Assembly: GCA_037127315.1 (NCBI GenBank)
Contig: JBBBDQ010001939.1
Location: 520,501 to 584,500 of the forward strand
DNA length: 64,000 bases
Direction: 5' to 3'
From: Ascarosepion bandense
Taxonomy: Eukaryota > Mollusca > Cephalopoda > Sepiida > Sepiidae
Both the position numbers and the translations under genes were made by a program. Positions within the stretch are counted from its first letter, which is position 1, and each line of letters begins with the position of its first letter. Positions 13,474 to 24,600 of this stretch are shown one piece after another. Below the pieces are notes generated by a model. The model saw only the letters and a program-made list of their open reading frames with translations, had not been told where the DNA came from and did not search any database.

Positions 13474-13828
13474 GTAAGTAAAACCAAGGAATTTGTTTCT
13501 CCTAGAATAATAATTTGCAGGAATGCAGAATACTTAGTTTTATGAAAGCTATATTTTGCTGTTATTTAGGACTAAATATATTTAAAAAATTATCTATGTT
13601 TAACAATACCATATTGAGATATTTTTATTAAGCTTTGGGCTCTGCACATTTAAAAAAAATTATATATTAATTGAATATATGCATTAAAATCCGAGGTGAT
13701 AGAATAAGTAAAGAACACTTTAGGAAAAGTGTCTTTAATCTAAATTGTTTTAAGATTTTTCAGAGATTTGTTTATAAGAAACAAGCTCAAAAATTGAAAA
13801 GAAAAAGAAAAAAACTTGATGCAAAGAG

Positions 13829-13926
13829 ACTATACTGAAATGTTGATTGGGTTTTGATTTCATTGGCCAATACCCGACATATCTGATCAATGGAATCAAG
13901 CCCCGATCAACATTCCAGTATACTGT
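13829..13926. repeat. Imperfect palindrome, about 42 bp arms
   Basis: tactgaaatgttgattggg...tttcattgg on the left pairs with ccattgatca...ccccgatcaacattccagta on the right around a roughly 15-base loop. It lies in the intron between the first two visible Ki-67-like exons and directly before a SINE-like repeat. Confidence 0.8.
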
Positions 13927-13928
13927 CC

Positions 13929-14285
13929 TTTTTTTAAATCATTTCATCCCAAGCAAGGCATTCCACTGCCACTATTGCGCTTTGGGCTACATAGGGGGAG
14001 GTAAATAGGAAGAGTGGTTAGATATAGGAAATGTCAGAAGGTGGGAAGAGTGTTTGAAAGAATGGAAGTTAGTTTGTTAGGAGGTGTCTATTGACCTTAC
14101 ATTTAAACTCCTGGAGATTGTAGCCATCGGGGAAGCAGTCATGTGGAAGAGAATTCCACAGTCGGGAAGTGCGAGAAAAGAAACTGTTGGAGTAGAAGTT
14201 GCGGTTGCATTTTATCGGTTTCACTGTAAAAGGGTGGGATCTAGTTGCTAATCTAGTATCTCGTGCAAATTCGATGCATTAAAAA
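13929..14285 (-). repeat. SINE-like dispersed repeat with conserved 3' end motif
   Basis: On the - strand it would end in a poly(A)-like tract (cctttttttaaat on +). Next to it is atcccaagcaaggcattcca...gggctaca, the same end block seen at 44902-45105 (+), 53531-53600 (-) and 63965-64000 (-). The body to 14285 is unique in this window. Confidence 0.55.
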
Positions 14286-14287
14286 CA

Positions 14288-14290
<3 letters not shown>

Positions 14291-14335
<45 letters not shown>
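14291..14335. repeat. (AT)n microsatellite
   Basis: A long uninterrupted AT run abuts the SINE-like repeat. Confidence 0.95.
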
Positions 14336-14337
<2 letters not shown>

Positions 14338-14929
14338 GAAATAGGGTAAAGGATAAATAAATTAAAAGAATAAAAATACAGGTCTGTTATTTCTATGTCT
14401 GCATGTGGTCATCAGTTCACATGTTTTGTTTAGCAAATTGGCGTTATTTAGGTGCTTTAAGATGACAAGTTTTTTTTTAAAGGCTTAAGTTACATATATT
14501 TCCTATTCCATTGTAAGATTTGGGTTTTGCAATGATATCCCAGGTAATAACTGGGCTTTTATTGCTTTTTAAATGCCAAAAATGTTTAAAGAGGGCAGTG
14601 CTATTCCTGTATTTATTATTACTTAAAGTCAATTTATAATTGTAAAATTGGTATTTCCATTAGTTTTTAGTAGAACCAAAATAAAATTTAACATTGCCAT
14701 CAGAATGTATGCTAGCTTTGTAAATTATATATTTGATCATATATTGACTGTTACGTGGGCAGATTGTATTTTTTATGCAGTTACTATTTTAGTAAAATTA
14801 TTATTTATACTAGAGTTACTTTTTTTTTAATTGAACCTTTGTAATTTAATGTTATATTATGTTGTGAAAACGGGATACCTCTTGCTTTTTGTGAACTGAT
14901 TTTATCAAAATCTTACTTCAGCTGGAAAT

Positions 14930-14934
<5 letters not shown>

Positions 14935-14965
<31 letters not shown>
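14935..14965. repeat. (GT)n microsatellite
   Basis: A GT run in the intron before the 15285 exon. Confidence 0.95.
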
Positions 14966-14966
<1 letters not shown>

Positions 14967-15284
14967 ATACATACACACTGCTTTATGGGATTTCTGATAT
15001 TAGGTTAGCACTTCTTGTATCCATGTCCTTTTACATACTCTGCCTAGGATTTGTGTCATTCCTAATACTAGATTAGTAAAGTATCTGTGCTCATTGAAAA
15101 ATAAATCTATTTCCCATTCTCTCTGTCATACACAATCACACAAATTCTGTGTGCTTATGTATATTAGTTCCATAAGAGTAATGTTTTAAGGTTTGTGCAA
15201 GTGAAGTTTTCTTTACATACTATCAGATAAAAGGTAATGTTTAAAAATCAAATAAGTAAGTGAATTTTTAATATTCTTTTTCAG

Positions 15285-16100
15285 CTAAATGTGTAAATGG
15301 AGAATCTGACGAAGCATCCAAAGAGTCCACTAACACCTCATCTTTACGAAAAGGGCGCATGCCTTTTAGTGAGCTAAGTTCCTCAGATAGTGGTCTCAAA
15401 ATAGAATCTCCTGTCAAAACTTCGCCCAGAAGAGAACGCCAAAGTCGATCTGCTACTCCCAAATCTGCAAAGCTTGATCGAAATAAAATTATTGAAAATG
15501 TTGACCAAAGCTCTCAAAACACATCATCTCAAGAAACTTTACAAAGTTCACCAAAATCTGTCATAACCAAGCGATTAGACAAGAAAATTGAAAGTGAATC
15601 AACAGCTCAAAGTCGTCCCACTACTCCTGAGAGTTCAACTTCTAAATCTCCAACACGTCGTAAATCTGCACGTACCACAACTATAAATGTTGATGAGACC
15701 TCCTTTGAAATCTCAGATTCTGTGAGCACTGAATCTTTGTCTACCCCTGATACACCAACTTCTCGACACAAAGCTCAATCCTTAACACCAAAATCTCCAT
15801 CAGATCTGAGTAAAAAAATCACTTCTCCTTTCTCCAAAGTTTCAAGTCCTAAGACCTCCACCGTCACATCAAAGAAAACTAAAGAACCTGCCAATCAAAC
15901 TGGTACTAATAGAACACCAGAAAGTGATAAAACTAATGGTTCATTAAAACCAATAGAAATTAATTGTAAAAGTCCTGCTCTTGGCTCTTTTAAAAAGAGC
16001 GCCAAATCTGAAAGTCCAAAAGCAGCTGAATTGATTGGCAGAGCCTTGTCTCCCAAGATGTTGCTCACTGTTGCTCCATCTGGTGATATAAGTTTTGCAG
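15285..16100 (+). CDS. MKI67: Ki-67-like, exon with Ser/Thr-Pro-rich linker
   Basis: The acceptor ttctttttcag and donor gtaaag bound an 816 nt exon, open throughout, giving 271 complete codons plus shared ones at both ends. The protein is low-complexity, rich in Ser, Thr, Pro and Lys, with many S/T-P sites (SPVKTSPRRERQSRS, SPTRRKSARTT, TPKSPSDLSKK). This is what is expected of the disordered linker between the FHA domain and the PP1-binding site in Ki-67. It ends ISFAG with one base of the next codon. Reading on past 16100 gives a stop only after about 90 bases of intron, so the donor, not a stop, sets the end. S/T-P sites suggest CDK phosphorylation (inference). Confidence 0.88.
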
Positions 16101-16522
16101 GTAAAGACATATTTCTCTTGTTGACTTATGATAATCATAATTTATCAGAATTTCAGTTAATGCAGCTAGAATTTGACATTGACTAGAATTTACTTATTGC
16201 AATTATGAAATTGATTTAAAATACACATGCACTCTCTTCCTAGCACAAAACTAATTACTATATAGGAGTCATATCATTTGATAATGTGATAATGACTTTA
16301 AAATTTTCTTATTTTAATTTTTGTAGATAAATGTAAAATTAAATTTCAATTTTTACAGAATTCACTCTTTGCAGTGTAGTCACACAAACTGAGTTGATCT
16401 AGTATACATGACAGTGAAAATTAGATTATTTTGTAGTTTTAGGCTTGGAGTAATTTGTCAATTTGATTTTTCATATTTTAGCAAGTTTGTTTTATGAAAT
16501 TTCTTTGATTTTTACATTTTAG

Positions 16523-19500
16523 ATTCTAAAAGAGGATCTGGAAATAGAAAGAGAAAATTTTCAACTGGATTAAATATGCCAAGTGCTAAACGTAAAGTAT
16601 CTTTTGGACCACAACTAAGTCCAGAGCAATTTGATCGAACTTTACCACCAGCAACTCCTGTCAGAAAGGGTGCTACTCCTGCCAAGAGATCATCAACTCC
16701 TGGTAACAGGCCATTGTTAAAAAGAAATTCTATAGCACACAGTACTGATCTTAATGTCACATTAGAAGTGCCTTCATCAAAGTCTTCGCCGAAGCCGTCT
16801 CCCAAGTCTTCGCCGAAGCCGTCTCCCAAGGTCACTCCCAAGTCTTCGCCAAAGCCGTCTCCCAAGGTCACTCCCAAGTCTTCGCCAAAGCCGTCTCCCA
16901 AGGTCACTCCCAAGTCTTCGCCAAAGCCGTCTCCCAAGGTCACTCCCAAGTCTTCGCCAAAGCCGTCTCCCAAGGTCACTCCCAAGTCTTCGCCAAAGCC
17001 GTCTCCCAAGGTCACTCCCAAGTCTTCGCCAAAGCCGTCTCCCAAGGTCACTCCCAAGTCTTCGCCAAAGCCGTCTCCCAAGGTCACTCCCAAGTCTTCG
17101 CCAAAGCCGTCTCCCAAGTCTTCGCCAAAGCCGTCTCCCAAGGTCACTCCCAAGTCTTCGCCGAAGCCGTCTCCCAAGGTCACTCCCAAGTCTTCGCCAA
17201 AGCCGTCTCCCAAGTCTTCGCCGAAGCCGTCTCCCAAGACTTCGCCGAAGCCGTCTCCCAAGGTCACTCCGAAGTCTTCGCCGAAGCCGTCTCCCCAGGT
17301 CACTCCCAGGTCTTCGCCAAAGGCAACTCTCAGGCCCACTCCCAGGTCTTCGCCAAAGGCAACTCTCAGGCCCACTCCCAGGTCTTCGCCAAAGGCAACT
17401 CTCAGGCCCACTCCCAGGTCTTCGCCAAAGGCAACTCTCAGGCCCACTCCCAGGTCTTCGCCAAAGGCAACTCTCAGGCCCACTCCCAGGTCTTCGCCAA
17501 AGGCAACTCTCAAGCCCACTCCCAGGTCTTCGCCAAAGGCAACTCTCAGGCCCACTCCCAGGTCTTCATTGAGGTCATCTTTGTCTTCTCGAAGTTCTAC
17601 TCCAAAACTGGTTTTATTTAAACCATCTCCTAAATTTTCACCCAAACTATCCCCTCCCAAATCTGAGGCCAAGATATCTACAATACCCACACCAAACTCT
17701 ACTTCTAAAATTTCTTCAAAATCTACATCAGAGCCATCTCCAAATGAATCTGCTTTGAAGACACTTCCCAGGGCAAATCGCAGGTCTTCATCTTCACTAA
17801 AAATCACTCCTGATTCACTTAAGCAATCTCCAGGTCTTATACCTAAACTGTCTCCTTCTGATTCTGAGTTCCAGACTTCCATCAATGCTACACCCAGGTC
17901 TTCTACTAAGTCGGCTATGAGAGCTTTATCCAAGACTTCTCCAAGAGCCACTTCCAAATTAGATGTACCTAACCTATCTTCAAAATTTTCACCTAAATTG
18001 TCTCTTCCTAAGTCTGAATCGAAAGCATCCACAAAAGCTACACCTAAGTCTACATCCAAGACATCTCTAAAGGCTTCTGTTCCTGCATCAAAGAGATTAC
18101 TGAGAGGCTCACCTAAATCAGTTTCTGACTTATCTCTGAAATTTTCCCCTGAACAGTTCATTTCCAAATCTACAAAATCTCCAATTGCTACATCGATTTC
18201 AGCATCAAAAACCTCAAAAGCCTCTCCCAAATTAGTTGTACCAAAGCCATCTCCTAAATTTTTACCTAAATTATGGAATGCCAAGTCTCCTCGGACTTCT
18301 CCTAGAGGTACTCTTGAATTGGTTACACCTGAATTTCCTAAACTTTCCACTCCTAAGTCTGCGTCTGAAATATCCAATTCTGCATCCAGGACACTACTTG
18401 AGGGATCTGCACCTAAGGTCTCCTCAAAGGCTACTCCTAAATTAGTTGTACCTAAACCATCTCCTAAATTTTCGCCTAAAGGGTACCCACCCAAGTCAGT
18501 GGGTAGAAGGTCATTAAGAACCAGATCTGAGTCAACATCTCACAAGGCCACTCCCAAGCTTGTTCACAGAGCATCACTGGATATCACTCAAAAATCTGTG
18601 TCTGGGGCTTTAACAAAGATTACCCCCAAAAAGTCTGTGACAAGTGTACTGCCAGCAATTTTCCCAAAAGCTAAAACTGTCTCTCCAAAAGCCACATCGG
18701 AATCTATGCTTAAGTCATCACTTAAATCTTCACCAAGAGTCACACAAATAGTTGTATTGAAGTCTTCACCAAAGGCTACATCGAGGTCTTCGCCAAGATC
18801 TACTTCGTCATCTGTGCCTAAATCTTCACCAAGGGTCACACAGGCATTTGCATCGAGGTCTTCAAGGAGGGCCACTTTGGTGTCCACACCCAAGACTTCA
18901 CCTAGGGTCACACCATCTACATCAAGATCATCACGAAGGGCCACCTTGGTCTCTGCACCCAAATCTTCACTTAGCACTCCAGCATCTATACTCAAGTCTT
19001 CGCCAAGGGTCACGCCAAAGTCTGCCCGCAAGTCTTCGCCAAGGGTCACGCCAAAGTCTGCCCGCAAGTCTTCGCCAAGGGTCACGCCAAAGTCTGCCCG
19101 CAAGTCTTCGCCAAGGGTCACGCCAAAGTCTGCCCGCAAGTCTTCGCCAAGGGTCACGCCAAAGTCTGCCCGCAAGTCTTCGCCAAAGTCTGCCCGCAAG
19201 TCCTCGCCTAGTGTCACGCCAGCATCCGCTCGCAAGTCCTCGCCTAGTGTCACGCCAGCATCCGCTCGCAAGTCCTCGCCGAGTGTCACGCCAGCATCCG
19301 CTCGCAAGTCCTCGCCGAGTGTCACTCCAGCATCTGCTCGCAAGTCCTTGCCGAGGGTCACGCCAGCATCCGCTCGCAAGTCCTCGCCGAGTGTCACGCC
19401 AGCATCCGCTCGCAAGTCCTCGCCGAGTGTCACGCCAGCATCCGCTCGCAAGTCCTCGCCGAGTGTCACGCCAGCATCCGCTCGCAAGTCCTCGCCGAGT

Positions 19501-20121
19501 GTCACGCCAGCATCCGCTCGCAAGTCCTCGCCGAGTGTCACTCCAGCATCCGCTCGCAAGTCCTCGCCGAGTGTCACGCCAGCATCCGCTCGCAAGTCCT
19601 CGCCGAGGGTCACGCCAGCATCCGCTCGCAAGTCCTCGCCGAGGGTCACACCAGCATCCGTGCCCAGATCTTCACCTAAGTTTGTTGTGCACAAACCATC
19701 TCTAAAATATTCACCTAAACTGTCCAGTCCCAAAGAATCTCTCAAGGTTACTTCTACATTAGTTGTGCCGAAACAATCTTCACGTAAATTGTCTGTACCA
19801 AAGGTGTTATCAAACAGCACCCCTAAATCTTCTGTTAAACTTAACACCCCTAAATCTTCTGTTAAACTTAACACCCCTAAATCTTCTGTTAAACTTAACA
19901 CCCCTAAATCTTCCAGGGTATTACTAACATCTACTTCTTCTCAAAAGCTTACACCTCCAAAATCTATTGGTAAAAAACCACAGGCGCTTAAGAAAAAAAC
20001 TCCAAAAAAGCTGTTATGGTCACATGTTGTCAAATTTGGAGTTTCCAAGAAATCTGTTGTCATTAAAAAATCTGTTAAACAAGTTGCAAAAGTGCAAGTA
20101 GAAAAAAAGACTTTACAAAAG
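16523..20121 (+). CDS. MKI67: Ki-67-like, giant exon with PP1-docking motif and S/T-P-K repeat arrays
   Basis: This 3599 nt exon has acceptor ttttag at 16522 and donor gtgagt at 20122. Near its start is [20 protein letters not shown] followed by [11 protein letters not shown] (16588-16680). KVSF is the RVxF-type PP1-binding core, and F-D-x-x-LPPxTPxRxG is the extension shared by Ki-67 and Repo-Man that selects PP1 gamma/beta. In vertebrates phosphorylation of the Ser in this core blocks PP1 binding, and that Ser is present here. The rest is almost entirely 12-residue S/T-P-K/R repeats in four arrays, with degenerate SPK, SPR and TPK units between. The protein is highly basic and has no folded domain that I can see. 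SPKx motifs resemble histone H1 tail motifs that bind AT-rich DNA (inference). Long antisense frames over this exon are a by-product of the 36 bp period. Confidence 0.9.
16594..16680 (+). other. PP1-docking RVxF site plus Ki-67/Repo-Man motif
   Basis: KVSF lies at 16594-16605, followed by [19 protein letters not shown]. Family knowledge: Ki-67 and CDCA2 share an RVSF/RVTF core, then F-D-x-x-LPPNTPL-x-x-G, and this composite docks PP1 to chromosomes at anaphase. The agreement over about 28 residues is the single strongest identification in the window. Val and Phe of the core, the phospho-switch Ser, the Phe-Asp and the LPPxTP are all retained. Confidence 0.9.
16780..17300 (+). repeat. 36 bp coding repeat array 1 ([12 protein letters not shown] units)
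   Basis: Tandem 12-residue units read [12 protein letters not shown], with several shortened units lacking VTPK. At the DNA level most units differ only by single changes such as tcgccg/tcgcca, so the array is recently homogenised. It lies within the giant Ki-67-like exon, in frame, with every unit carrying three S/T-P-K sites. Confidence 0.95.
17301..17570 (+). repeat. 36 bp coding repeat array 2 ([12 protein letters not shown] units, 7 copies)
   Basis: Seven 12-residue units, one with a K in place of R (LKPTPR), follow array 1 directly with the same 36 bp period. The shared SSPK start suggests array 2 derived from the array 1 unit (inference). Confidence 0.95.
18985..19200 (+). repeat. 36 bp coding repeat array 3 ([12 protein letters not shown] units, 5 copies)
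   Basis: Five units are practically identical at the nucleotide level, then one truncated unit (KSSPKSAR). The repeats are in frame, basic, and have the S/T-P pattern of the other arrays. Confidence 0.95.
19196..19665 (+). repeat. 36 bp coding repeat array 4 ([12 protein letters not shown] units, 12-13 copies)
   Basis: Twelve full units and a terminal variant (VTPASV) occur in tandem. Units are near-identical, vary mainly at R/S before VTP, and are rich in CpG and in G+C. This contrasts with the AT-rich introns around them and with the AT-rich degenerate repeats in the middle of the same exon. Confidence 0.95.
19813..19914 (+). repeat. 27 bp coding repeat (NTPKSSVKL units)
   Basis: Three to four tandem 9-residue units, NTPKSSVKL, sit near the 3' end of the giant exon. 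The DNA copies are identical over most of their length. Confidence 0.9.
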
Positions 20122-20948
20122 GTGAGTATATTTATCTACCTCATTAGATATGACAAGTATTAAACATTACTCTCTGTAATTAATAGCTTTCTGATTCTAA
20201 TAGATTTTGTTGAAACTATAGATATTTTAATACTTGTTTTTAAAACTCATTTGTCCATTTCATTTAGATTTTGTTGCAAGTTTTAAAGCACTAATTTTTA
20301 ATTTATTGATATTTACTTAAAGCACAAGGCTTACAAATAAAAATTCATTTTGCTATTGTAATCATTATCTGAGATATGAGTTGACTTATCATTACACTAT
20401 GATAAAGTGCTCATTTTATTAATTTACTAATTTTTGTTAAGCCAGTTTGCAAATTTGTTGAAAATCTAAATTAGAGAAAACTGGCAGAAACTACTTTAGA
20501 AAATAAGTTTTATTATTATGAAAAAAAAACGTTTCTTAGTAGATTACTATATTGTGTCTATAAATTAAGCAAGATTTGCAAGATAATTACTCTAACCATA
20601 AATTCTAATTACAAATTTGATTGAAAGTTTAAGACATAGCATTTAGGTTTTTGCAATTTTTTTTTTATGTTGTAATTAGAATAAGCACAAAACTTCCTTT
20701 CTGATGTTTATATTTTGTGAAAGCTGTTTGTGAATGCATATTTTTTCTTTGTTTTATTCTTATTTTGAAAATGGCATAAAAGTACTTTCATAATTTTAAA
20801 ATTTTACTTATAGAATTATTAAAGTTCAAATATGAAAGTGTTAGCATTTTTCCATTTTTAGGTTTAGTAGCTGAAAATGTGATAGTTTCTTGTGGAGAAA
20901 AAAATACTCAAAAATTAAATTTTATATAAATGTCATTTTAAATTTCAG
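20122..20948. other. Intron of the Ki-67-like gene
   Basis: AT-rich, with no frame or repeat family seen. The intron 21060-21639 is similar, ending in a long polypyrimidine tract. Confidence 0.8.
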
Positions 20949-21059
20949 AAGATCTATCCCATGACTCCTCGTCAAAAAGCTTTGATATCTTACCCAAGCA
21001 CAGGTCATGTAGATTCCCCATCAACTATTCTTGTTGGGAAAAGTATGAGAGATTCAAAG
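20949..21059 (+). CDS. MKI67: Ki-67-like, SP-x-x-I-x-VGK motif exon
   Basis: The exon is 111 nt, phase 0 at both ends, with acceptor aatttcag and donor gtttgt. It reads through YPMTPRQKALISYPS and then TGHVDSPSTILVGKSMRD. A short S-P-x-x-I-x-V-G-(K/R) segment after a TPR motif is, as I remember the family, also found in the middle of vertebrate Ki-67 and in Repo-Man. This is a conserved-looking island between two repeat exons and so is useful for orthology tests. Reading past 21059 runs into intron. Confidence 0.82.
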
Positions 21060-21639
21060 GTTTGTCTTTATCATTGGAATTTAAATTTTATTTATGACTT
21101 AATAACTTTTGTAAATATATTTTTTCAAATCTTACATTATATATTTGGCTGAAAAGCTAGTTCTTCATATTGCTTCATTGAAAATTTTCATCTTTTTTGT
21201 CGTAACATTTTATAACTTAATATTAAATTACGATGCATAGAATATGAATTTGGTTATAGTTATTTCTATTGTGACATTGTACATTTAAGTTATTAGTCAA
21301 TACAAAATATGCATTCCATGGAGACTATTTGTGCATTTTAAATCAAATTTTTTTCTTTATTAACAAAATTTAAAACTTAATTAAATGATCATTTTATCAC
21401 AAAATGTATGTTTTTGATTTTATGATTTTAGTGCACAGTTAAGGTCAAATTTATTTAATGCTTGCAGATAAGCAGTTTATATATTTGAGCCAGGTTGTTT
21501 GTGGGGATGTACTTGTTTACTTTATCACAACGCTTATTTGATTTTTTTTTTTTTTTCTCTTGTAGTTTACTGTGTTATGAAATTAAAAAAAAAATTCAAT
21601 GGATAAATGTTTATATATCTATTTTTTTTTTTCTCCCAG

Positions 21640-24600
21640 GCTTCAAAATACTTAAAACGTCGTAGTAAATCTTCAGGCTTAAATAAATCATTTGAAGAAA
21701 ACATGTATGATATGATTCCAGACAGTCCTGCTGCACCGACTTACATGTTTGTATCGCCATTGAAATCTGATACAAGTACAGATGTTAGTATTTCTGAAGT
21801 AGAAGAAAATACTAGCCAACTTGTAAACACGTCTAAGTGCAGAGAGTCAAATAAACTGAGTGAAGTAAAAGTATTGTCAAAGACATCAAAACGTAGACAG
21901 TCTGACAAACTGGTTGGAGTGAAAGAACTAGCCAAAACACCAAAACGCAGGCAATCTGACAGATTGGGTGGAGTGAAAGAACTAGCTAAGACGCCAAAAC
22001 GCAGACAGTCAGACAAACTGGTCGGTGTTAAAGAACTAGCTAAGACGCCAAAACGCAGGCAGTCAGACAAACTGGTCGGTGTTAAAGAACTAGCTAAGAC
22101 GCCAAAACGCAGACAGTCAGACAAACTGATCGGTGTTAAAGAACTAGCTAAGACACCAAAACGCAGACAGTCTGACAAACTGATTGGAGTGAAAGAACTA
22201 ACTAAGACACCAAAACGCAGGCAGTCTGACAAACTGATTGGAGTGAAAGAACTAACTAAGACGCCAAAACGCAGGCAGTCTGACAAACTGATTGGGGTGA
22301 AAGAATTAACTAAGACGCCAAAACGCAGGCAGTCTGACAAACTGATTGGGGTGAAAGAATTAACTAAGACACCAAAACGCAGGCAGTCAGACAAACTGAT
22401 CGGGGTGAAAGAAATGTTTCATACTCAAATTGAGAAAATTCCAATGTTAGCTGGTGTGCAAGAATCTTGTTCTCCTAAATCTCTGTCAAGTCCAAACAAG
22501 CATTTAAAAAAAATATTTCAAGAAAACAATGTAACAATGTCTAATGAGGGTTTAGAGATGATAACAGATTTCTTTAAATCTCCCGAGACTGTTACAAAAT
22601 CAAAGCAACTTTCAAAATCTGCTAAAAATGAGAATAAAGACAAAGATGTTTCTGATGTGAAAACAAGAAGAGCAGTGAAAAACACAGATATCATCCTAAA
22701 AAAGAGGGCAACTAAACGATCAGCTGGAGAAGCTAATATATCTGATGCTGAAACAATAGCAGTCATGTGTCCTGAAAAAAAGTCTAAGAATGAAATTGTT
22801 AGTCCTGAAAATCAACAGGGCACAAAAAGAACCAGAAATTTAATACATATTCCAGAAACAATTAAACTTACTGAAAACCTTGAAGCAGTTACAAAAACTC
22901 CCACAAGGAGCACTAAAAAAACTAAAAGTGATCCAGAAACCATTAAGTCTGCCAAAAACACTCGAATAACCACAAAATCTCTCACAAGAAGCTCTAGAAA
23001 AAGTATGAGTGGTGAAGAAACCACTACACCTACCAAAAGCACTAAAATTGTTGTAAAATCCCCTACAAGAAGCACTAGGAAAAGTACAAGTGGCCCAGAA
23101 ACAAATGAACTTGCTGAAAACACTGAATCTGTTGCAATAACTTCCACAAGAAGCACTAAGAAAACAAGTGATCCAGAAACAAAAATACCTACTGAAAACC
23201 CTGAACCTGTTGTAAAAACTCCCACAAGAAGCACTAGGAAAAATAAAAGTGACCCAGAAAAACAGCTTACTGAAAATACTGAACCTGTTATAAAAACTCC
23301 TACAAGAAGCACTAGGAAAAATAAAAGTGACCCAGAAAAACAGCTTACTGAAAATACTGAACCTGTTGTAAAAACTCCCACAAGAAGCACTAGGAAAAAT
23401 AAAAGTGACCCAGAAAAACAGCTTACTGAAAATACTGAACCTGTTGTAAAAACTCCCACAAGAAGCACTAGGAAAAATAAAAGTGACCCAGAAAAACAGC
23501 TTACTGAAAATACTGAACCTGTTGTAAAAACTCCCACAAGAAGCACTAGGAAAAATAAAAGTGACCCAGAAAAACAGCTTACTGAAAATACTGAACCTGT
23601 TGTAAAAACTCCCACAAGAGGCACTAGGAAAACTAGAAGTAATCTAGAAATTAATAAGAGTAATCAGAACATTGAATCTGTTTCAAAGACACCCACAACA
23701 AACACTAGAAAAACTGTAAGTGATTTGAAAACTAAACCTGTCAAAAACACTGAGCATGTTGCAAAAACTCCCACAAAAAGCACCAGGAAAACAAGTGATT
23801 CAGAATTAACTAAAGTTACCGAAAACTCTGAACAAGTCATAAAAACAACCACTAGGAAAACAAGTGTTCCAGAAATTGCTGAACCGGTTGCAAAAATTCC
23901 CACTAGAAGCACCAAAAAAACTGCAAGTGACCCAGAAACCACTAAACCTACTGAGAACACTGAACACGTTGCAAAAGTACCCACAAGAAGTACCAGGAAA
24001 ACTACAAGCGGTCGAGAAACAACTAAACCTATTGAAAACACTGAACTGGTTACAAAAACAACTAGAAACACTAGGGAAACAAGTGTTCCAGAAATTACTA
24101 TGCCTACTGAAAATCTTGATCCAGTTGCAAAAATTCCCTCTAGGAGTACCAGAAAAAAAACAAGTGATCCAGAAACTACTAAGTCTATCAAAAACCCGGA
24201 ACTGGTCACAAAGTCTCGCACTAGAGCCACAAGGAAAATAAGCGATCCAGAAACTATTATACTTACTGAAAGTGCTGAACTTATTAAAACTTCTACAAGA
24301 AGAACAAGGAATACTGCAGATACTTTGGAAACTGCTAATTGTACTGAAAACATTGAACTGGTTACAAAAACCTTCACCAAAAGCAGTATAAAAGCTACAC
24401 ATGTTCCAGAAACCACGAAGCATGCTAAAAACACTGAAGCAGTTACAAAAGCTTCCACTAGAAGCACCAGGAATACTACAAATGTTTTAGAAAGTTCTAA
24501 ATCTACCAAAAACAATGAACTGGTCACAAAAACTTCCACCAGAAAAACTACAGTTGTTTCAGAAACTCCTAAGCCTTCTGACAATACTGAACCAGTTAGA

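Noticed and set aside
16512..18494. 660-codon antisense open frame over the Ki-67-like exon, full of GEDLGV repeats
   Set aside because: It is the complement of the 36 bp coding repeats: a period divisible by three with few stop-prone complements leaves the antisense frame open. The sense frame has splice sites, the PP1 motif and phase continuity.
16780..19665. CRISPR-like regularly spaced repeats
   Set aside because: There are no spacers: units are contiguous coding minisatellites in a eukaryotic gene.
18588..19901. 437-codon antisense frame and 285-codon alternative + frame over arrays 3 and 4
   Set aside because: Same cause. No splice or start context, and the sense frame is supported.
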